Shown here one piece after another: positions 11,956-22,460 of a stretch of DNA of 64,000 bases. The notes beneath the pieces are model-generated. The model did not search any database. It had not been told where the DNA came from and saw nothing but the letters and a program-made list of their open reading frames with translations. Both the position numbers and the translations under genes were made by a program. The stretch lies in NCBI GenBank assembly GCA_039707465.1, contig CM077645.1, positions 148,857,503 to 148,921,502 of the forward strand. The letters are read 5' to 3'. Numbering within the stretch: position 1 is the stretch's first letter; every line of letters begins with the position of its first letter. This stretch comes from Rhabdophis nuchalis. Taxonomy: Eukaryota > Chordata > Lepidosauria > Squamata > Natricidae.

Positions 11956-12832
11956 ATACCATCTCTGTATTGGTTCCATGTTTGTGTTCTTTGATCTCTC
12001 AGCACCATTCACCACAGCATCCTTTTGGATTGGCTTTGGGAGTTGAGATACTGTTTTATAGTGTCTTTTTCCCCTTTCTCTGTGTCCGATTTCAATTGGC
12101 ATTGATAAGTAGAAAGAGACACATCCATGGTGATGGGTGGAGTGTTACAGGGTTTGATGCTAATTCCCCTTCTGTTTAAGATTTATATGAAACCTCTGAG
12201 AAAAGTTATTTCCCTGTTTGGGTCAGGTATCATCAACAAATGGATGATACTCAAACATCTCAATCCCTGGCTGGGCCAGTTTAGTTGTTGAAGCCCTGAT
12301 CCAGTGTCTGGAGACTGGGTGGATCTGGAGAGGAGGAAGAGACTTGTGCTAAACCCTGTCAGCCCATCAAGGTAGATCATACCAGGAAACCAATGCTTTT
12401 ATCCTTTTATTGTAAATCTGTAGTAATAGAATCTTGCAAGTCTAAATGTGCTCCCCCCTTCCATCCCTTTATCTTTGTGTGAACTAGGGAGGGATGTCTG
12501 AGGGGTTACTCACATTGCATTCTTGCTCCAGACTCAGGCTCCTTTTATCTGAGCATTGCTTGGTTTCTCCTGTCCTTCAAGGCCATCTCCTCTGCATCCT
12601 TTGACTGTTCAAAGCTTTTAACTGTTTGGAGGTATCCCATTACTATAAAAATCCCTCTTGGTTTGATTTGCTTTATTTTAGCTTCTTCTTTTTTTTGCTC
12701 TGTTTCAGGTTTTTTTGTACTTTGCTCTACTGTTAGTTGTATTTTTCTTTTCATGAGTTGGGTTTTCTTTTTAGTTATAAACTGCCCAGAGCCATTTGGA
12801 TATTGGGTGGATAAATAAATAAATAAATAAAA

Positions 12833-13849
12833 AAGCAGATCCTTCTAAATTCTATTAGAATTTCTTCACCCTAACTAGGTATCTCCTTCCAAAAGAAGGC
12901 AGGGAGTAATAATATTTCCACATAATCCATAATTAGCCATGCATTTTGTCTTTTGGGAAAAAAAAAAGGATGGAGCATCAGATTTGCAGCTTAAATACTT
13001 GGGCAGAATTGATACCCTTTGGCAATCATTAAGGGAGGATAATTCAAAGATACAATACCATATTTATTTATAATTGATGTTAAAAGTTGTGGACTTCAAA
13101 AGATAAGGGAACACCTAAGTTTTCCAAGTGGCTTGTTTCATTTAAGGGGAAACTGAAACATCCTTATGCCAAATTACTAAATCCTGTTCAGCAATCACCG
13201 TATGCGGAAAACTACTTCTAACAATGTTTTTTCCTACAAATCTTGCAAAGCAGCTTACCAGCTATATTTTCATTAGAAATATCAGAAGCTGGAAAAACTC
13301 ACTATCATAGAAAAAATGCATTTCTGAGGGCTGTAGTGTCCTTCTTGTAAAAAAAAGTTATTTCCCATGTAATGAAAATTTTAAAATGCACATAGCTCTG
13401 TTCATATTTGCAAAAGGAAGATAAAACAGGCCTATAACCGAACAAGGCAGTTTGAAACATGTTTGATCAGTGGATTATATAACTCAGTGAATAGTGAGTG
13501 AGCCAAACCCTATTAGGAAGGACTCCCTTGCCTTAACAGCCTGACAGAATAATTTGAAGGATGTTACAGAAGAACCAGCACTCCCTCTCGCCAGCTAGCT
13601 ATTAAAGGCACTGAAATTTCATCCAGAACCCAACCTTATTTTAAATCAAGTGTCTTGTGTGGATCACAGTGGGATCCTAAGAAGAGTAATGACCACCTTT
13701 AATTATCAATCTGGGTCAAGCTTGTCCCATTCTCAAAGACATTGTCATTGCAAGCTTCCATAGGTTTTGGTTCACAGCGTTCACAACCAATTTTAAGAAT
13801 CAAAATATAATTTTTTTTAGTTATTAGAACAAAAGCAAATATCAGTTGG
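12833..13849. other. Unique non-coding DNA
   Basis: No gene, repeat family or regulatory element can be supported here. Confidence 0.5.
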
Positions 13850-14040
13850 GTGCAATGCTGAAGAGGGTTAGAAATGGAAAGACTGTGGTTTCTAGTCCTG
13901 CCTTAGGCCCAAAGCCAATTTGTGACCTTGGGCCAGTCACTCCCTCGGCCCTAGGAAGGAATCAATGGTAAACCCCTTCAAAAACCTTGCAAGAAAATTG
14001 CATGGACTAGTCCAGGTCTCAATAATGACTCAAACAAAAA
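13850..14040 (+). mobile_element. tRNA-related SINE, squamate type
   Basis: The segment around GTGACCTTGGGCCAGTCACT (13922-13941), followed by GGCCCTAGGAAGGAATCAAT (13947-13966) and CCTTGCAAGAAAATTGCATG (13985-14004), matches the body of a common reptile tRNA-derived SINE. The tRNA head is decayed and no target duplication is visible. Confidence 0.6.
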
Positions 14041-14724
14041 ACTGAGGGAAAGGAGGGAGGGGGGAATTGGAAGTAGCTGCCTTAGAAATTAGAAACAAAA
14101 TTTAAAGTGGTGATTTATTACTTTTTTTTTCAAAAGCCAGATTAGTTCTTCAATAATTGGAAGGTGGGGGGGAGAAATTTTTAAAAAGATATACCATATT
14201 TTTCGGAGTATAAGGCACATCTTTTTTCCTCTAAAAAGAGGCTGAAAACTGGGTGCGTCTTATACACCGAATACAGCATTTTTTTTGCCTCTTGAAGCCC
14301 CGCCATTTTTTATTCAATTTTGCCCCACCCCCACCCCACCAAGCGCCCAGGAGCACTCTATATGACTCCATATGGCTATGCATGCAAAAAAATTTGACAC
14401 AAAACGGGCTGTTTTCGCAAAAAATGGGCGTTTTTTTTTGTTCATTTCTGTTCCTCCACCCCTCAGGAGCACTCTGCAAGCCCCACCCACCCCCGCCTAT
14501 TCATGCCTCTTATTTGAAAAAAATGGGCCCATTTCACGAAAAACGGGTCATTTTGGGGAGGTTTGCAGAGTGCAAAAACTCCCCCCCCCCTTTCTGAAAG
14601 CTGTTTAGTTAGAGTGGTTGATGAGAATTATATTGATCAAGTGCTGTGCCTGCAGAAACAAAGTTTTAGGTGCTACAGCGATTTCCTTCTCCAGCACATG
14701 GGTAAATACACCTGCAAACATCTA

Positions 14725-15155
14725 CCTACCTACCTATGGTAAGAACTCTCTCTCTCCCTCCCCCTACCTATCTACTGTATTTCTCTCTATATATATTTTT
14801 CTCTCTATCCCTCTACCTACCTACCAACCTACCTACTCTCCCTCTCTGATTTCTCTTTTTAATTTTTTACCTGTACACCGCCCCGAGTCCCCTCGGGGAG
14901 AGGGGGCGGTCTAGAAATCTAATAAAATCAAATCAAATCAATCTCTCTATTTCTCTCTCTTTCTATCCCTCTACCTACCTACCTATCTACACACTCTCTC
15001 TCTCTTCCTACCTACCTACTGCATCTCTCTCTCTATTTCTCTCTCCATCCCTCTACCTACCTACCTATCTACACTCCCTCCCTCCGTCCCCACTATATTT
15101 CTCTCTCTCTCTATTTCTCCCTCCCTCTCTATCCCTCTACCTACCTACCTACTTT
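14725..15155. repeat. Complex (CTAC)n/(CTCT)n microsatellite
   Basis: Alternating blocks of CTAC, CTCT, CCCT and TATTTCTCTCT occur, with a higher-order pattern (CTAC block, CTCT block, 'ctatccctctac') repeating about every 110-130 bp. A CR1 tail is embedded at 14868-14938. Confidence 0.85.
14868..14938 (+). mobile_element. CR1/L3 LINE 3' terminus, about 70 bp
   Basis: The sequence ACCGCCCCGAGTCCCCTCGG (14877-14896), then GGGGGCGGTCTAGAAATCTA and AATCAAATC-type tail repeats, match the 3' block of the other CR1 copies. It is bounded on both sides by the CTAC/CTCT microsatellite. Confidence 0.7.
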
Positions 15156-15233
15156 TTTTAAAAAACTGCCTCTTCAAAACCTGGGTGCGTCTTATACTCC
15201 GGTGCGTCTTATACTCTGAAAAATACGGCATAT

Positions 15234-16005
15234 GGAAAGACCCTCCCTTTTCTAACAAATTCTGGAATGATTCTTTTTGACTGTGCGGACCTCAATTTGC
15301 AAAATTCCCAAATCTAAAAAATGCTGAGATTGAGAAACACTGATCTACCGATATATCGCCACAAGTGCTTGCTACATATGAACACAATAGCCAGACAATA
15401 ATTTAGACTTTTCCTTATAAAGTTCGTATCATCCAGCAGAAGAGATGAATAGCTGTGGAAAATTTGAGCTTAGGTAGCAGATGATTTTTCACTTGGGGAG
15501 CTAAGAGATTCACAGATTGCTGCTGAAATCATAGAAGACTTTTGTTTAAATAAAACTAAACTCAGGGCTTAGATTTTAGAAGTTAGAAACAAATGTGGCT
15601 TTAAGGGCTGCATTTGCTCTATAATCTCCCATGTCAATACTAAAGGATGGATTTTTAAATCTTTCCCTTTGTATTGCTTAATTTATAACCAACATAAGTT
15701 ATAAAGTAGAAAGTGGAAAAGTTCCCCTTTATTATCACAAATCAGAATTGCTACTTATAGCAGATTTGGATGCAGAAAATTCACTGAGGCTGCAAAATGG
15801 GCCTCTAACTGAGGAGGAACACAATTTGCATCTGTGCTCAGTTTCCAAGATGACATGAAGAAAAGGCTTCTTCATCTCCAAGGCCAGAGAAGCTACTAGG
15901 CTCTCCGGAATCTCTCTTTTGCTCTTTTCTTTTTTTTAAAAAGCAGACCAGCAGCTTTGGTAGACTTATTTACAGCAGCTGACACCGTCTTAAAACAGAG
16001 GTACA
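15234..16005. other. Unique non-coding DNA
   Basis: No gene or repeat family recognised. Confidence 0.5.
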
Positions 16006-16160
<155 letters not shown>

Positions 16161-17007
16161 ATTGGGAAGCAGAATGGATCTTTAATGCACTCTCCATAAC
16201 TGGGGGTGGGTGGGGAAAGGACCTAAGGAGTCCAAGTAATTGATATAAAATGATCCTGATTCCGAGAACCCCCTTTTCATGATTTATTGAATCTAAGAAG
16301 GACAGACACTTGGCACCGTCCAGGAAAACATGCAGAAAAACAGCTGTGGGGAGGGGCAGGGAGAGCGCCTCTGTTTCTTTGCACAGCCCGAGCTAGGCCC
16401 ATTTCTGTGCAAGCATTCCAGCCAAAATGACAGGTTTGCCTTTGGCAGCGGCAGAAGCAGCATTCATCCAGCCCGTCTTTCAGACGGAACCTACACAGAC
16501 TTTCAAGTCGAAGCTGAGAGGCAACGGCTACGTGCAACTTCTGTTTGTCACCACACAGCAGCACACTGCCTCCATTTCCTTCTAAGTAATTCCAAAGGGA
16601 AATGTAATGCTTTCAAAGTTGTTCTTCCCACCACACCCAATTCTTTCTCAAAAGCAGAGCCACTCCTTGTTTCTTTTCTTTCTTTCTTTCTTTCCCTAGT
16701 CACCAAGAAAGGTGAAAACTTCCCGCTTGCAGGGAAATTGCCTGGGTTTCAGCACAGTCTATTTGCTGCCAAATCCTTCCCAAGGCTGGGGTCGCCTTGC
16801 CCTCAACCTTGGTGCTTTTCCTGGAGGGAGAGGGGCAGAAATCTCTTTCCCATCATCTGCCAGGTGAGGAGCATCTACAGTTCCTTACCCTAATAAACAA
16901 CTGGGCCTGCTCTGTTTGTGGAATCGCAATGGGCTTTCTCTATTTCGGGAAGACGATGGCCTTTTTTGAGCCAATACAGGGAATCTCTGACTTACCACAG
17001 TTCAATG
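16161..17007. other. Unique non-coding DNA with a chance 188-codon frame
   Basis: A plus-strand frame at 16330-16893 (187 residues) and a minus-strand frame at 16277-16564 overlap. Neither has a recognisable domain, and the plus frame runs through a TTTC microsatellite near 16671-16694. I do not support a gene. A TTTC tract and moderate GC content are the only notable features. Confidence 0.5.
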
Positions 17008-17143
17008 CAATACAATAGCAGAGTTGGAAGGGATTTTGGAGGTCATCTAGTCCAATTCCCTGCCTAGGCAGGAAACCCTATACCATTTCAGACAATGGCT
17101 ATCCAACATCTTCTTGAAGACTTGCAGTGTTGGGGCATTCATT
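17008..17143 (-). mobile_element. CR1 LINE 3' end (ATTCTRTT-tail type)
   Basis: The plus strand reads AATAGCAGAGTTGGAAGGGA (17012-17031) and then a segment ending in a pattern like GGTCATCTAGTCCAATTCCC (17041-17060) and AGGAAACCCTATACCATTTC. This is the inverse of the classical CR1 3' end, which also appears at 47640, 50640, 51890 and 55400. Confidence 0.7.
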
Positions 17144-17498
17144 TAGTTCATTTAGTGACCATTCAAAGTTACGACAGCCCTGAAAAAAGTGGACTCAAGA
17201 CCATTTTTCCCACATCCCTTGCAGCATCCTCATGGTTATGTAATCAAAATTCAGATGCTCGGCAACTTGACTCATCATTTATGAAGGTTGCACTGTCACA
17301 GGGTGTGATCTCCTTTTTACAAGCAAAGTCACTGGGGAAGCCAGATTCACCAACGACCATGTTATTATCTTAACAGTTGCAGTGATTCACTCAGCAACTG
17401 GCAAGAAACGTCATAAAATGAGGAAAATTCACCTAACTGTCTCACTTAGCAACAGAAAGCTTGTGCTCAATTGTGGTCGTAAGTTGAGGACTATCTGT
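17144..17498. mobile_element. Tigger/mariner-like MITE (CAGGTAGTCCTC family), left end missing
   Basis: The body begins at AGTTCATTTAGTGACCATTC and ends at TCGTAAGTTGAGGACTATCTG followed by TA. The family has long inverted ends of type CAGGTAGTCCTCRACTTA and a TA target site; more complete copies are at 31790-32169 and 39593-39817. No transposase frame. Confidence 0.75.
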
Positions 17499-17619
17499 AT
17501 TTCATTCCCATCAAGGCTCTCAGCACCCCTTGTGCCTTTCTTCAATGATGCTGATTTATCCAACAGCCAGGCTCACTCTAGTTCATGTATTCCTTAAGTC
17601 AGGCATGTCCAAAGTCCGG

Positions 17620-18760
17620 CCCGCGGGCCATTTGCGGCCCGGGGGTCGGTTTAATACGGTCCTCCAACAGCCCTCCCTGCTCTATGTAAATGTGGCCCTC
17701 CACAGACTCGCGCAACGATATCGGCGCAAGGCGAGACGCTGGGATTTCCCCCCAGATTTTCAGGCTCCCAGCACGAGGAGCCATCCCTGGGCGGAGAAGT
17801 CAGCACCGCCTCCTTCCTCTTTCTTCGGGCGAACATGGCTGCAACCTCCTTCTCTTCCAACCCCCCCCCAGCCTACGGGCGATTTCCTCGGGTCTCCCGC
17901 GGGGCCTCGGTACAAGGCAGAAGCTCCGAAGACCGACTCCCCGCACCTTTTGGCCTGCCTAAGAATCAGTGCTTATCTCCGCCAGTGGCGGTGCCTGGCG
18001 GTGCGGGAAGAGAGGGCGGGGGAGGTGTTTGCTGTAAACCTTCCGCTCTCCCGGGCTGCAAACCGAGTAAGCCCGGTTGGACGCAGGAAGATTTACTGCA
18101 GAGCAAAGGCGCGCAGGTGTGAGTTGTGTAAACGTTTGTTGCTGCTGCTGCTGCAGGTTGGAAAAGGGGAAAGAGAGCGCGGCTCGATCCCGGGGAAGTG
18201 AGATTGTGGCAAGAAATCTGGTTTTCGAAAAGGGTTTTTAAGCTTGCCACAGTTGATCTCTTACTCCTCTAGCCCAGGGGTCCCAACCCCCGGGCCGCGG
18301 ACCGGTGCCAGTCCGTGGCTGGGTAGGAGCCGGGCCGCAGGGCCGGAGAGGAGGAGGAGGGAGGAGGAGGCAGCACCCTGGGCAGAGCGCGTGGGAGAGC
18401 GCAGGCGGGGCTTTTCGCGCGGTTGGGGTGTGCCTCTTCCTCCACCTTTGTCGACGGTGGGACTCCTGCGCGCCGCAGCAACAGCCCTCCCTACCGCCCG
18501 CAGATTCCCTTCCTCCCTGCCCCCCCCCAAGAGCTTCCCCAACCGGCATGCCACCCACTCGTCTTCTTCCAGGGGCTGCGGAGGTTCCTCCCCCCCTACC
18601 CCCACCCCACGGAGCCTTCTCAGCTCCTGGAAGGAGCCTGACAGAGCGCACGAGGGACCAAGTGCGGCAGCGGCCGCCCAGGCGGGGCAGGCTAAGGCTA
18701 GTGAACGAGTCGAGCCGGGCTGAGGAGACTCCAAGGTGTGTGGGGGGGGGGGACGGGACG
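17620..18760. promoter_or_regulatory. CpG-rich, island-like segment within nested hAT elements
   Basis: The segment is markedly GC-rich and retains many CG dinucleotides, unlike most of the window, which is CpG-poor. It spans the GC-rich interior of the outer hAT and the left part of the MER1-like hAT. There is no TATA box or recognisable first exon. I call it island-like from base composition only; promoter activity is not shown. Confidence 0.4.
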
Positions 18761-18824
18761 ACGACAGACCGACAGAGAGAGGCATAGACACAGAGAGAGG
18801 GAGGGAGGGAGGGAATCAGAGAGA

Positions 18825-18920
18825 GTGACACACACACACACACAGAGGGAGGGAGGGAGAGAAAGATAGACAGAGACACAGAATGAGTGATTAAGTGCCT
18901 GAATGCGAGACAGACAGACA

Positions 18921-18960
<40 letters not shown>

Positions 18961-19448
18961 GACAGAGATGGGCGGACGAAGGAGAGAGAGACAGAAAGAA
19001 AAAGAGAGAAAGAGAAAGAAAGAAAAAGAAAGTGGGGGAGAGAGAGAAAGTAAGAGAGAGAGAAAGACAGACAGAGAAAAAGAGAAAGAAAGAGACAAAG
19101 GAAAGAAAGAGAAAAAGAAAGAGAGAAAGAGAGGGAAAGAAAGAAAAAGAGTTAGAAAGAGAAAGAAAGAGAAAGAGAGGGAGAGAGAAAGAGGGAAAGA
19201 GAGAAAGAGAAAGAAATAAAGAGAGAGAAAGAGGGAAAGAAAGAAAAAATGAGAGAGAAAGAAAGAGAGAGAAAGAGAGAAAGAAAGAAAGAGAGAAAGA
19301 GAAAGAAATAAAGAGAGAGAAAGAGAAAGAAATAAAGAGAAAGAGAAAGAAAGAGGGAAGGAAAGAGAGAGAGAGAAAGAAAGAGAGAGAGAAAGAAAGA
19401 AAGACAGAAGGAAAGAAAGAAAAAGAAAGAGAGAGAAGAGAGAGGAGA
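18825..19448. repeat. CA repeats followed by a ~490-bp polypurine tract
   Basis: Two CA-rich tracts (18828-18843 and 18923-18955) separated by GGGA/GACA units lead into about 490 bp of almost pure purine (GAAA, GAGA and GGGAAA units) on the plus strand. Long Lys/Glu/Arg frames here are repeat artefacts. Confidence 0.92.
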
Positions 19449-19727
19449 GAACTTATTTATTTATTTATTTATTTATTGAATTTATACCCCGCCCTTCTCC
19501 GAATGGACCCAAGGCGGCGCACAGGAACATTAAAACATACAAAACATATAAGAACTATTTCTTTTTTTAAAAACTTATTCCACTAAGGGCCTGTGCTAAA
19601 ACCAAATTAAAATCCCCATTTTAAAACTATTTAAGAGTCGGTATTGGAGGCTGCGCAAGGCCGGCTAGTTGGAACAGGTGTGTCTTCAGACACTTGCGGA
19701 AGAGGCGGAGGTCAGAAATGGTACGGA
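19449..19727 (-). mobile_element. CR1/L3 LINE 3' end inside the MER1-like hAT
   Basis: On the minus strand this is a 5'-truncated CR1 whose tail gives TTAT repeats at 19452-19476. The conserved block appears as ATACCCCGCCCTTCTCCGAA (19483-19502). It reaches only into the last codons of the reverse transcriptase (around 19660-19727). Confidence 0.85.
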
Positions 19728-19790
19728 CCACAATTGAGCCCAAAAGTTTGGTTGCTAACCAAGACCATTGTTAAGTGAGTTTCACATTTT
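19728..19790. mobile_element. Tigger/mariner-like MITE fragment
   Basis: The segment CACAATTGAGCCCAAAAG...TTGTTAAGTGAG matches the interior of the CAGGTAGTCCTC family. It is short and lies at the 5' break of the CR1 fragment. Confidence 0.5.
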
Positions 19791-19997
19791 CCAAATTGGC
19801 CACACCCACCCAGTCACATGACTGCTGAGCCACTCAGCTGGTCCGCAGAGTTTTCTTTAAAATGAAACCGGTCCCTGGTGCAAAAAAGGTTGGGGACCCC
19901 TGCTCTAACCCCTTTTCTTCCTTTTTCGCTCCGCTTGTGCTGGACTTTATTCGACCTCTTTCCCCACCCCCTTTGGTCTTCTGCGGCCATTAGGCCC

Positions 19998-20153
19998 TTA
20001 GGAGAGAGAGTGAGAGAGAAAGAAAGAGAAAAAGAGAGAGAGAGAAAGAAAGAGAGACAGAAAGAAAGAGAAAAAGAGAGAGAGAGAAAGAGAGAAAGAG
20101 CGAGAGAAATGGAGAGAGAGAGAGAGAGAGAGAGGAAGAAAGAGAGAAAGAGG
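19998..20153. repeat. Second polypurine tract (GA/GAAA/GAGA)
   Basis: About 150 bp of nearly pure purine on the plus strand lie in the right part of the outer hAT, similar in composition to the tract at 18960-19448. Confidence 0.9.
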
Positions 20154-20381
20154 TAGGTAAGTTTTTTTTAAATTTATTTTCAATACATTGTGAAAACTCA
20201 ACTGTCAGTTGATCTTAATGTTACGAAATGAAAAGTATGTCATTTGCAATTAACTTGGCATAAAATAATTTATTTGCATTTAATTGTAATGGTTCAAAGA
20301 ATGTTTGGAAAAATGTTCGGCCCTCCACCATGTTCACTTCATCCAATCTGGCCCTCTTTGAAAAAAGTTTGGACACCACTG

Positions 20382-21267
20382 CCTTAAATCAACTGAGTGG
20401 ATTCCATTCTTCTATCACCTGTTTGTTTAATCAGTGTCTTAAAACTGAGAAATGGTACAAATATATCCACAAAAACAACCCTTACATAAAAGGAGGGCTG
20501 AGGTAAATTAGCCTGGCAATGTGCTCTCAAAATAAATAAATGGCAAATCACTACCGTTTGAATCAGATAGTAGCAACACTTTGTTGAAGAATGTTATCAG
20601 CAACATTTACCTATCTATCCATGTATGTATTATTTTCAGTTATTCCTTATTGTGGTAGTTCATTTAGCAACTGCCTTGTTACAATGGTGTGTGGAAAAAG
20701 TAATTATATTTTTGCACAGGCCTGGTAAAGAAATGAAGTAAGATTATACGCCCCATTCTGCTTAATGGCCAAGTTGCCAGTTCCCTATTGTGGTAGCTAA
20801 ACAAGGACTATTTTAGTTAATTAGGATATCATCTTGAATTTACCTCAACCTCCTCTTGAGCTTGCTAAACTGCTCATGAATGGACACCCTTCCTCTCCCC
20901 CCCCCCCAATTTATTTATTTCTTGCAGAGAGTGAGAAAAAAAGATAGATTTAGATTTTAAATTGCTTTATTACATTTGTGGCATATCTGGTTCTTTGTTT
21001 AGTGCCTTGTATCATAGAAATGATGGGCAACTAAATATTTCAAATCAATGAACAATATTTTATTGCATTGTATGGTAAACTGTTTAGACACCTTCAGTAT
21101 TGGGTGGTTTAAACTGCTTAATTAAAAAACAGCAACAAAAATAAATCACATGTTAACTGAGTTCATGAGGTTAAAAATAAATGGATAGAAAAGGACTTTG
21201 GTGCTGCTTCCAAGAACTATCAGAAAAATAGAAGATTAAAACAACATCAATCGCAAATACAGTAACA
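20382..21267. other. Unique AT-rich non-coding DNA
   Basis: No gene recognised. The stretch near 20650-20830 has phrases such as GTTCATTTAGCAACTGCCTTG that may be a decayed Tigger-like copy, too weak to call. Confidence 0.4.
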
Positions 21268-21402
21268 CAGGGGTCCCCAACCTTTGCAACTTTAAGTCTG
21301 AAGGACTTCAGCTCCCAGACTTCTCCAGCCAGCTTTGCTGGCTGGAGAATTCTGGGAGCTGAAGTCCTTCAGACTTAAAGTTGCAAAGGTTGGGGACCCC
21401 TA
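21268..21402. mobile_element. Palindromic hAT MITE, CCTTTGCAACTTTAAGTCTG subfamily
   Basis: A 135-bp near-perfect palindrome flanked by the 8-bp duplication CAGTAACA (21260-21267 and 21403-21410). The final base of the right end has mutated from G to A. Confidence 0.9.
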
Positions 21403-21469
21403 CAGTAACACACAGGTGGTAAGATAGAATAACTTCATCTGCTGACTGCAAAACCATATGTCTTTAAAA

Positions 21470-21531
21470 AAAGACAGGAGAGATATCTAAAATGCATCCA
21501 AAAGACAGGAGAGATGTCTAAAATGCATCGA
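21470..21531. repeat. Two tandem copies of a 31-bp unit
   Basis: The unit AAAGACAGGAGAGATRTCTA continuing AAATGCATCS is present twice, back to back, with two differences. It occurs in unique DNA. Confidence 0.8.
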
Positions 21532-22031
21532 AGTAGTCAGGTTTTTTTGTAGTAAGAAAAAAAAAAGATATCAGCAGTACTGGGAAAATACAGGAGAGTT
21601 ACTAAATGAACATGTCAAGTATACCTCCCATTGCTGAGTCCAATTAATGAGTCATGTTGATTCCACAATCAACTTTTGTCTGGAACCAACTCAAGAGGAC
21701 TTTTTTTTTTCATCAGGCATGTCAAAGATTAAATCTGAAATTTTCCAAGGCTTCCTTCCCAAATCCAGAATGTCTAACACTGGCACGCCTATCCCTATCA
21801 AGGATCAATGCAGCTTGCTGTAAATAAACATTATACTTTATATTAATTGATAACGAAGATAGGGAATATAGGAACAATTATGTTTAAGAAATTGTGTAAA
21901 TCAGGAAGTTCCCTTAGATATAAATCGAAATCCTTAAACAAGCCATAGCTTGTGTGCCACAACCCAATCTACAATAGACCGTAGCGATAATAATATTCAT
22001 ATACTATAGAAGATGCTATAAGGACATCTCA

Positions 22032-22162
22032 CAGAAGTGTTCCGCAAACTTGGCAACTTTAAGATGAGTGGACTTCAACTCCCAGAATTCTCAGCATGGC
22101 TGGCTGGAGGATTCTGGGAGTTGAAGTCCACAAAGCTTAAAGTTTCCAGGTTTGAGAAACAA
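22032..22162. mobile_element. Old palindromic hAT MITE, AAACTTGGCAACTTTAAG subfamily
   Basis: An imperfect inverted repeat shares AAACTTGGCAACTTTAAGA and TCTGGGAGTTGAAGTCCACA with the younger copies at 31171, 49748 and 59894. More differences between its arms and no clear target duplication indicate greater age. Confidence 0.75.
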
Positions 22163-22172
22163 TGTCTTAAAG

Positions 22173-22288
22173 CAGGGGTGTCAAACTAACGGCCTATGTG
22201 TCACCCGCAGGCCACGCCCACCTCAGCTCCGCGAATGGGAAAACTGTGGTGAAACATCACATGACAGCAATGTGACGTGACACCCATG
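22173..22288. mobile_element. Short hAT MITE, CAGGGGTGTCAAACT family
   Basis: A 116-bp element starting CAGGGGTGTCAAACTAACGG and ending in GTGACACCCATG is flanked by a perfect 8-bp duplication TCTTAAAG (22165-22172 and 22289-22296). Confidence 0.88.
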
Positions 22289-22460
22289 TCTTAAAGCCTA
22301 TATAATGCTGATCATGTTCTAAGAGTTAACTTGCAGTGAGATGAATGGCAAACACATTTAATAAATAATAAAAGCAAACATATACAGTATATATTAGAAT
22401 GCTATTACTGACAAGGGATGTATTAATTCACAACTATGGATTCAAACTATTCCTCTAGTT

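Larger units (their letters stand above)
10210..12832 (+). mobile_element. Old, long L3/CR1-type LINE, interrupted by two hAT insertions
   Basis: Excluding insertions, this is roughly 2 kb of decayed LINE in one orientation. Recognisable blocks in order are: THSLLRDELPHHMQDHCEE (near 11270-11340); a segment reading like ALKKAVVHHLLKK (near 11548-11590); LDPFQLGF (near 11717); a motif-A remnant in TTTGATCTCTCAGCACCATT (11989-12008); a segment encoding PLLFKIYMKPL (near 12160-12200); and a MDDTQ remnant of the YADD box (near 12241). The 3' end reads AACTGCCCAGAGCCATTTGG and then an AAAT-repeat tail at about 12812-12832. Frameshifts and stops make it a dead copy, clearly older than the 3.5 kb CR1. 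Confidence 0.75.
14191..15233. mobile_element. Inverted-repeat DNA element (CGGAGTATAAGRCGCAC termini) expanded by microsatellite
   Basis: The left terminus reads CCATATTTTTCGGAGTATAA and the right terminus is its inverse (GTCTTATACTCTGAAAAATACGG). The GTGCGTCTTATA motif occurs at both ends and is repeated on the right. The interior is an old filler of TTTTTCG-rich and CCCACC-rich DNA, a CR1 3' end and about 400 bp of CTAC/CTCT repeats. The TA-rich flanks suggest a mariner-like target, but the superfamily is not proven. The short frames inside have no domain. Confidence 0.6.
18275..19902. mobile_element. MER1-like hAT element nested in the outer hAT
   Basis: The left end reads CAGGGGTCCCAACCCCCGGG followed by a GGACCGGTGCC block. 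The right end reads ACCGGTCCCTGGTGC and then GTTGGGGACCCCTG. Flanks CTCTAGCC (18267-18274) and CTCTAACC (19903-19910) match at 7 of 8 positions. The ends resemble mammalian MER1/Charlie-type elements. The interior carries CA and GAAA-type repeats and a CR1 fragment. No transposase frame. Confidence 0.88.
17600..20381. mobile_element. Large hAT element (CAGGCATGTCCAAAGTCCGG ends) holding a second hAT
   Basis: The left end is CAGGCATGTCCAAAGTCCGG and the right end has GAAAAAAGTTTGGACACCACTG. The 8-bp flanks are CCTTAAGT (17592-17599) and CCTTAAAT (20382-20389), 7 of 8 identical. About 675 bp of GC-rich interior precede the nested hAT at 18275-19902; GA-rich microsatellite and AT-rich DNA follow it. 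No transposase is visible. The long frames across 17530-18201 come from GC richness and show no domain. Confidence 0.85.

Noticed and set aside
16330..16893. 188-codon plus-strand frame as a host gene
   Set aside because: No recognisable domain. It overlaps another open frame on the opposite strand and runs through a TTTC microsatellite. Looks like chance.
17530..18201. 224-codon frame in the GC-rich region as a gene
   Set aside because: It crosses the left end and target duplication of the outer hAT, is rich in Arg/Pro/Ser as expected from GC-rich DNA in any frame, and has no motif.
18238..19586. Long Ser/Leu/Phe- or Lys/Glu/Arg-rich frames
   Set aside because: These are translations of CA and GA microsatellites on both strands and not proteins.
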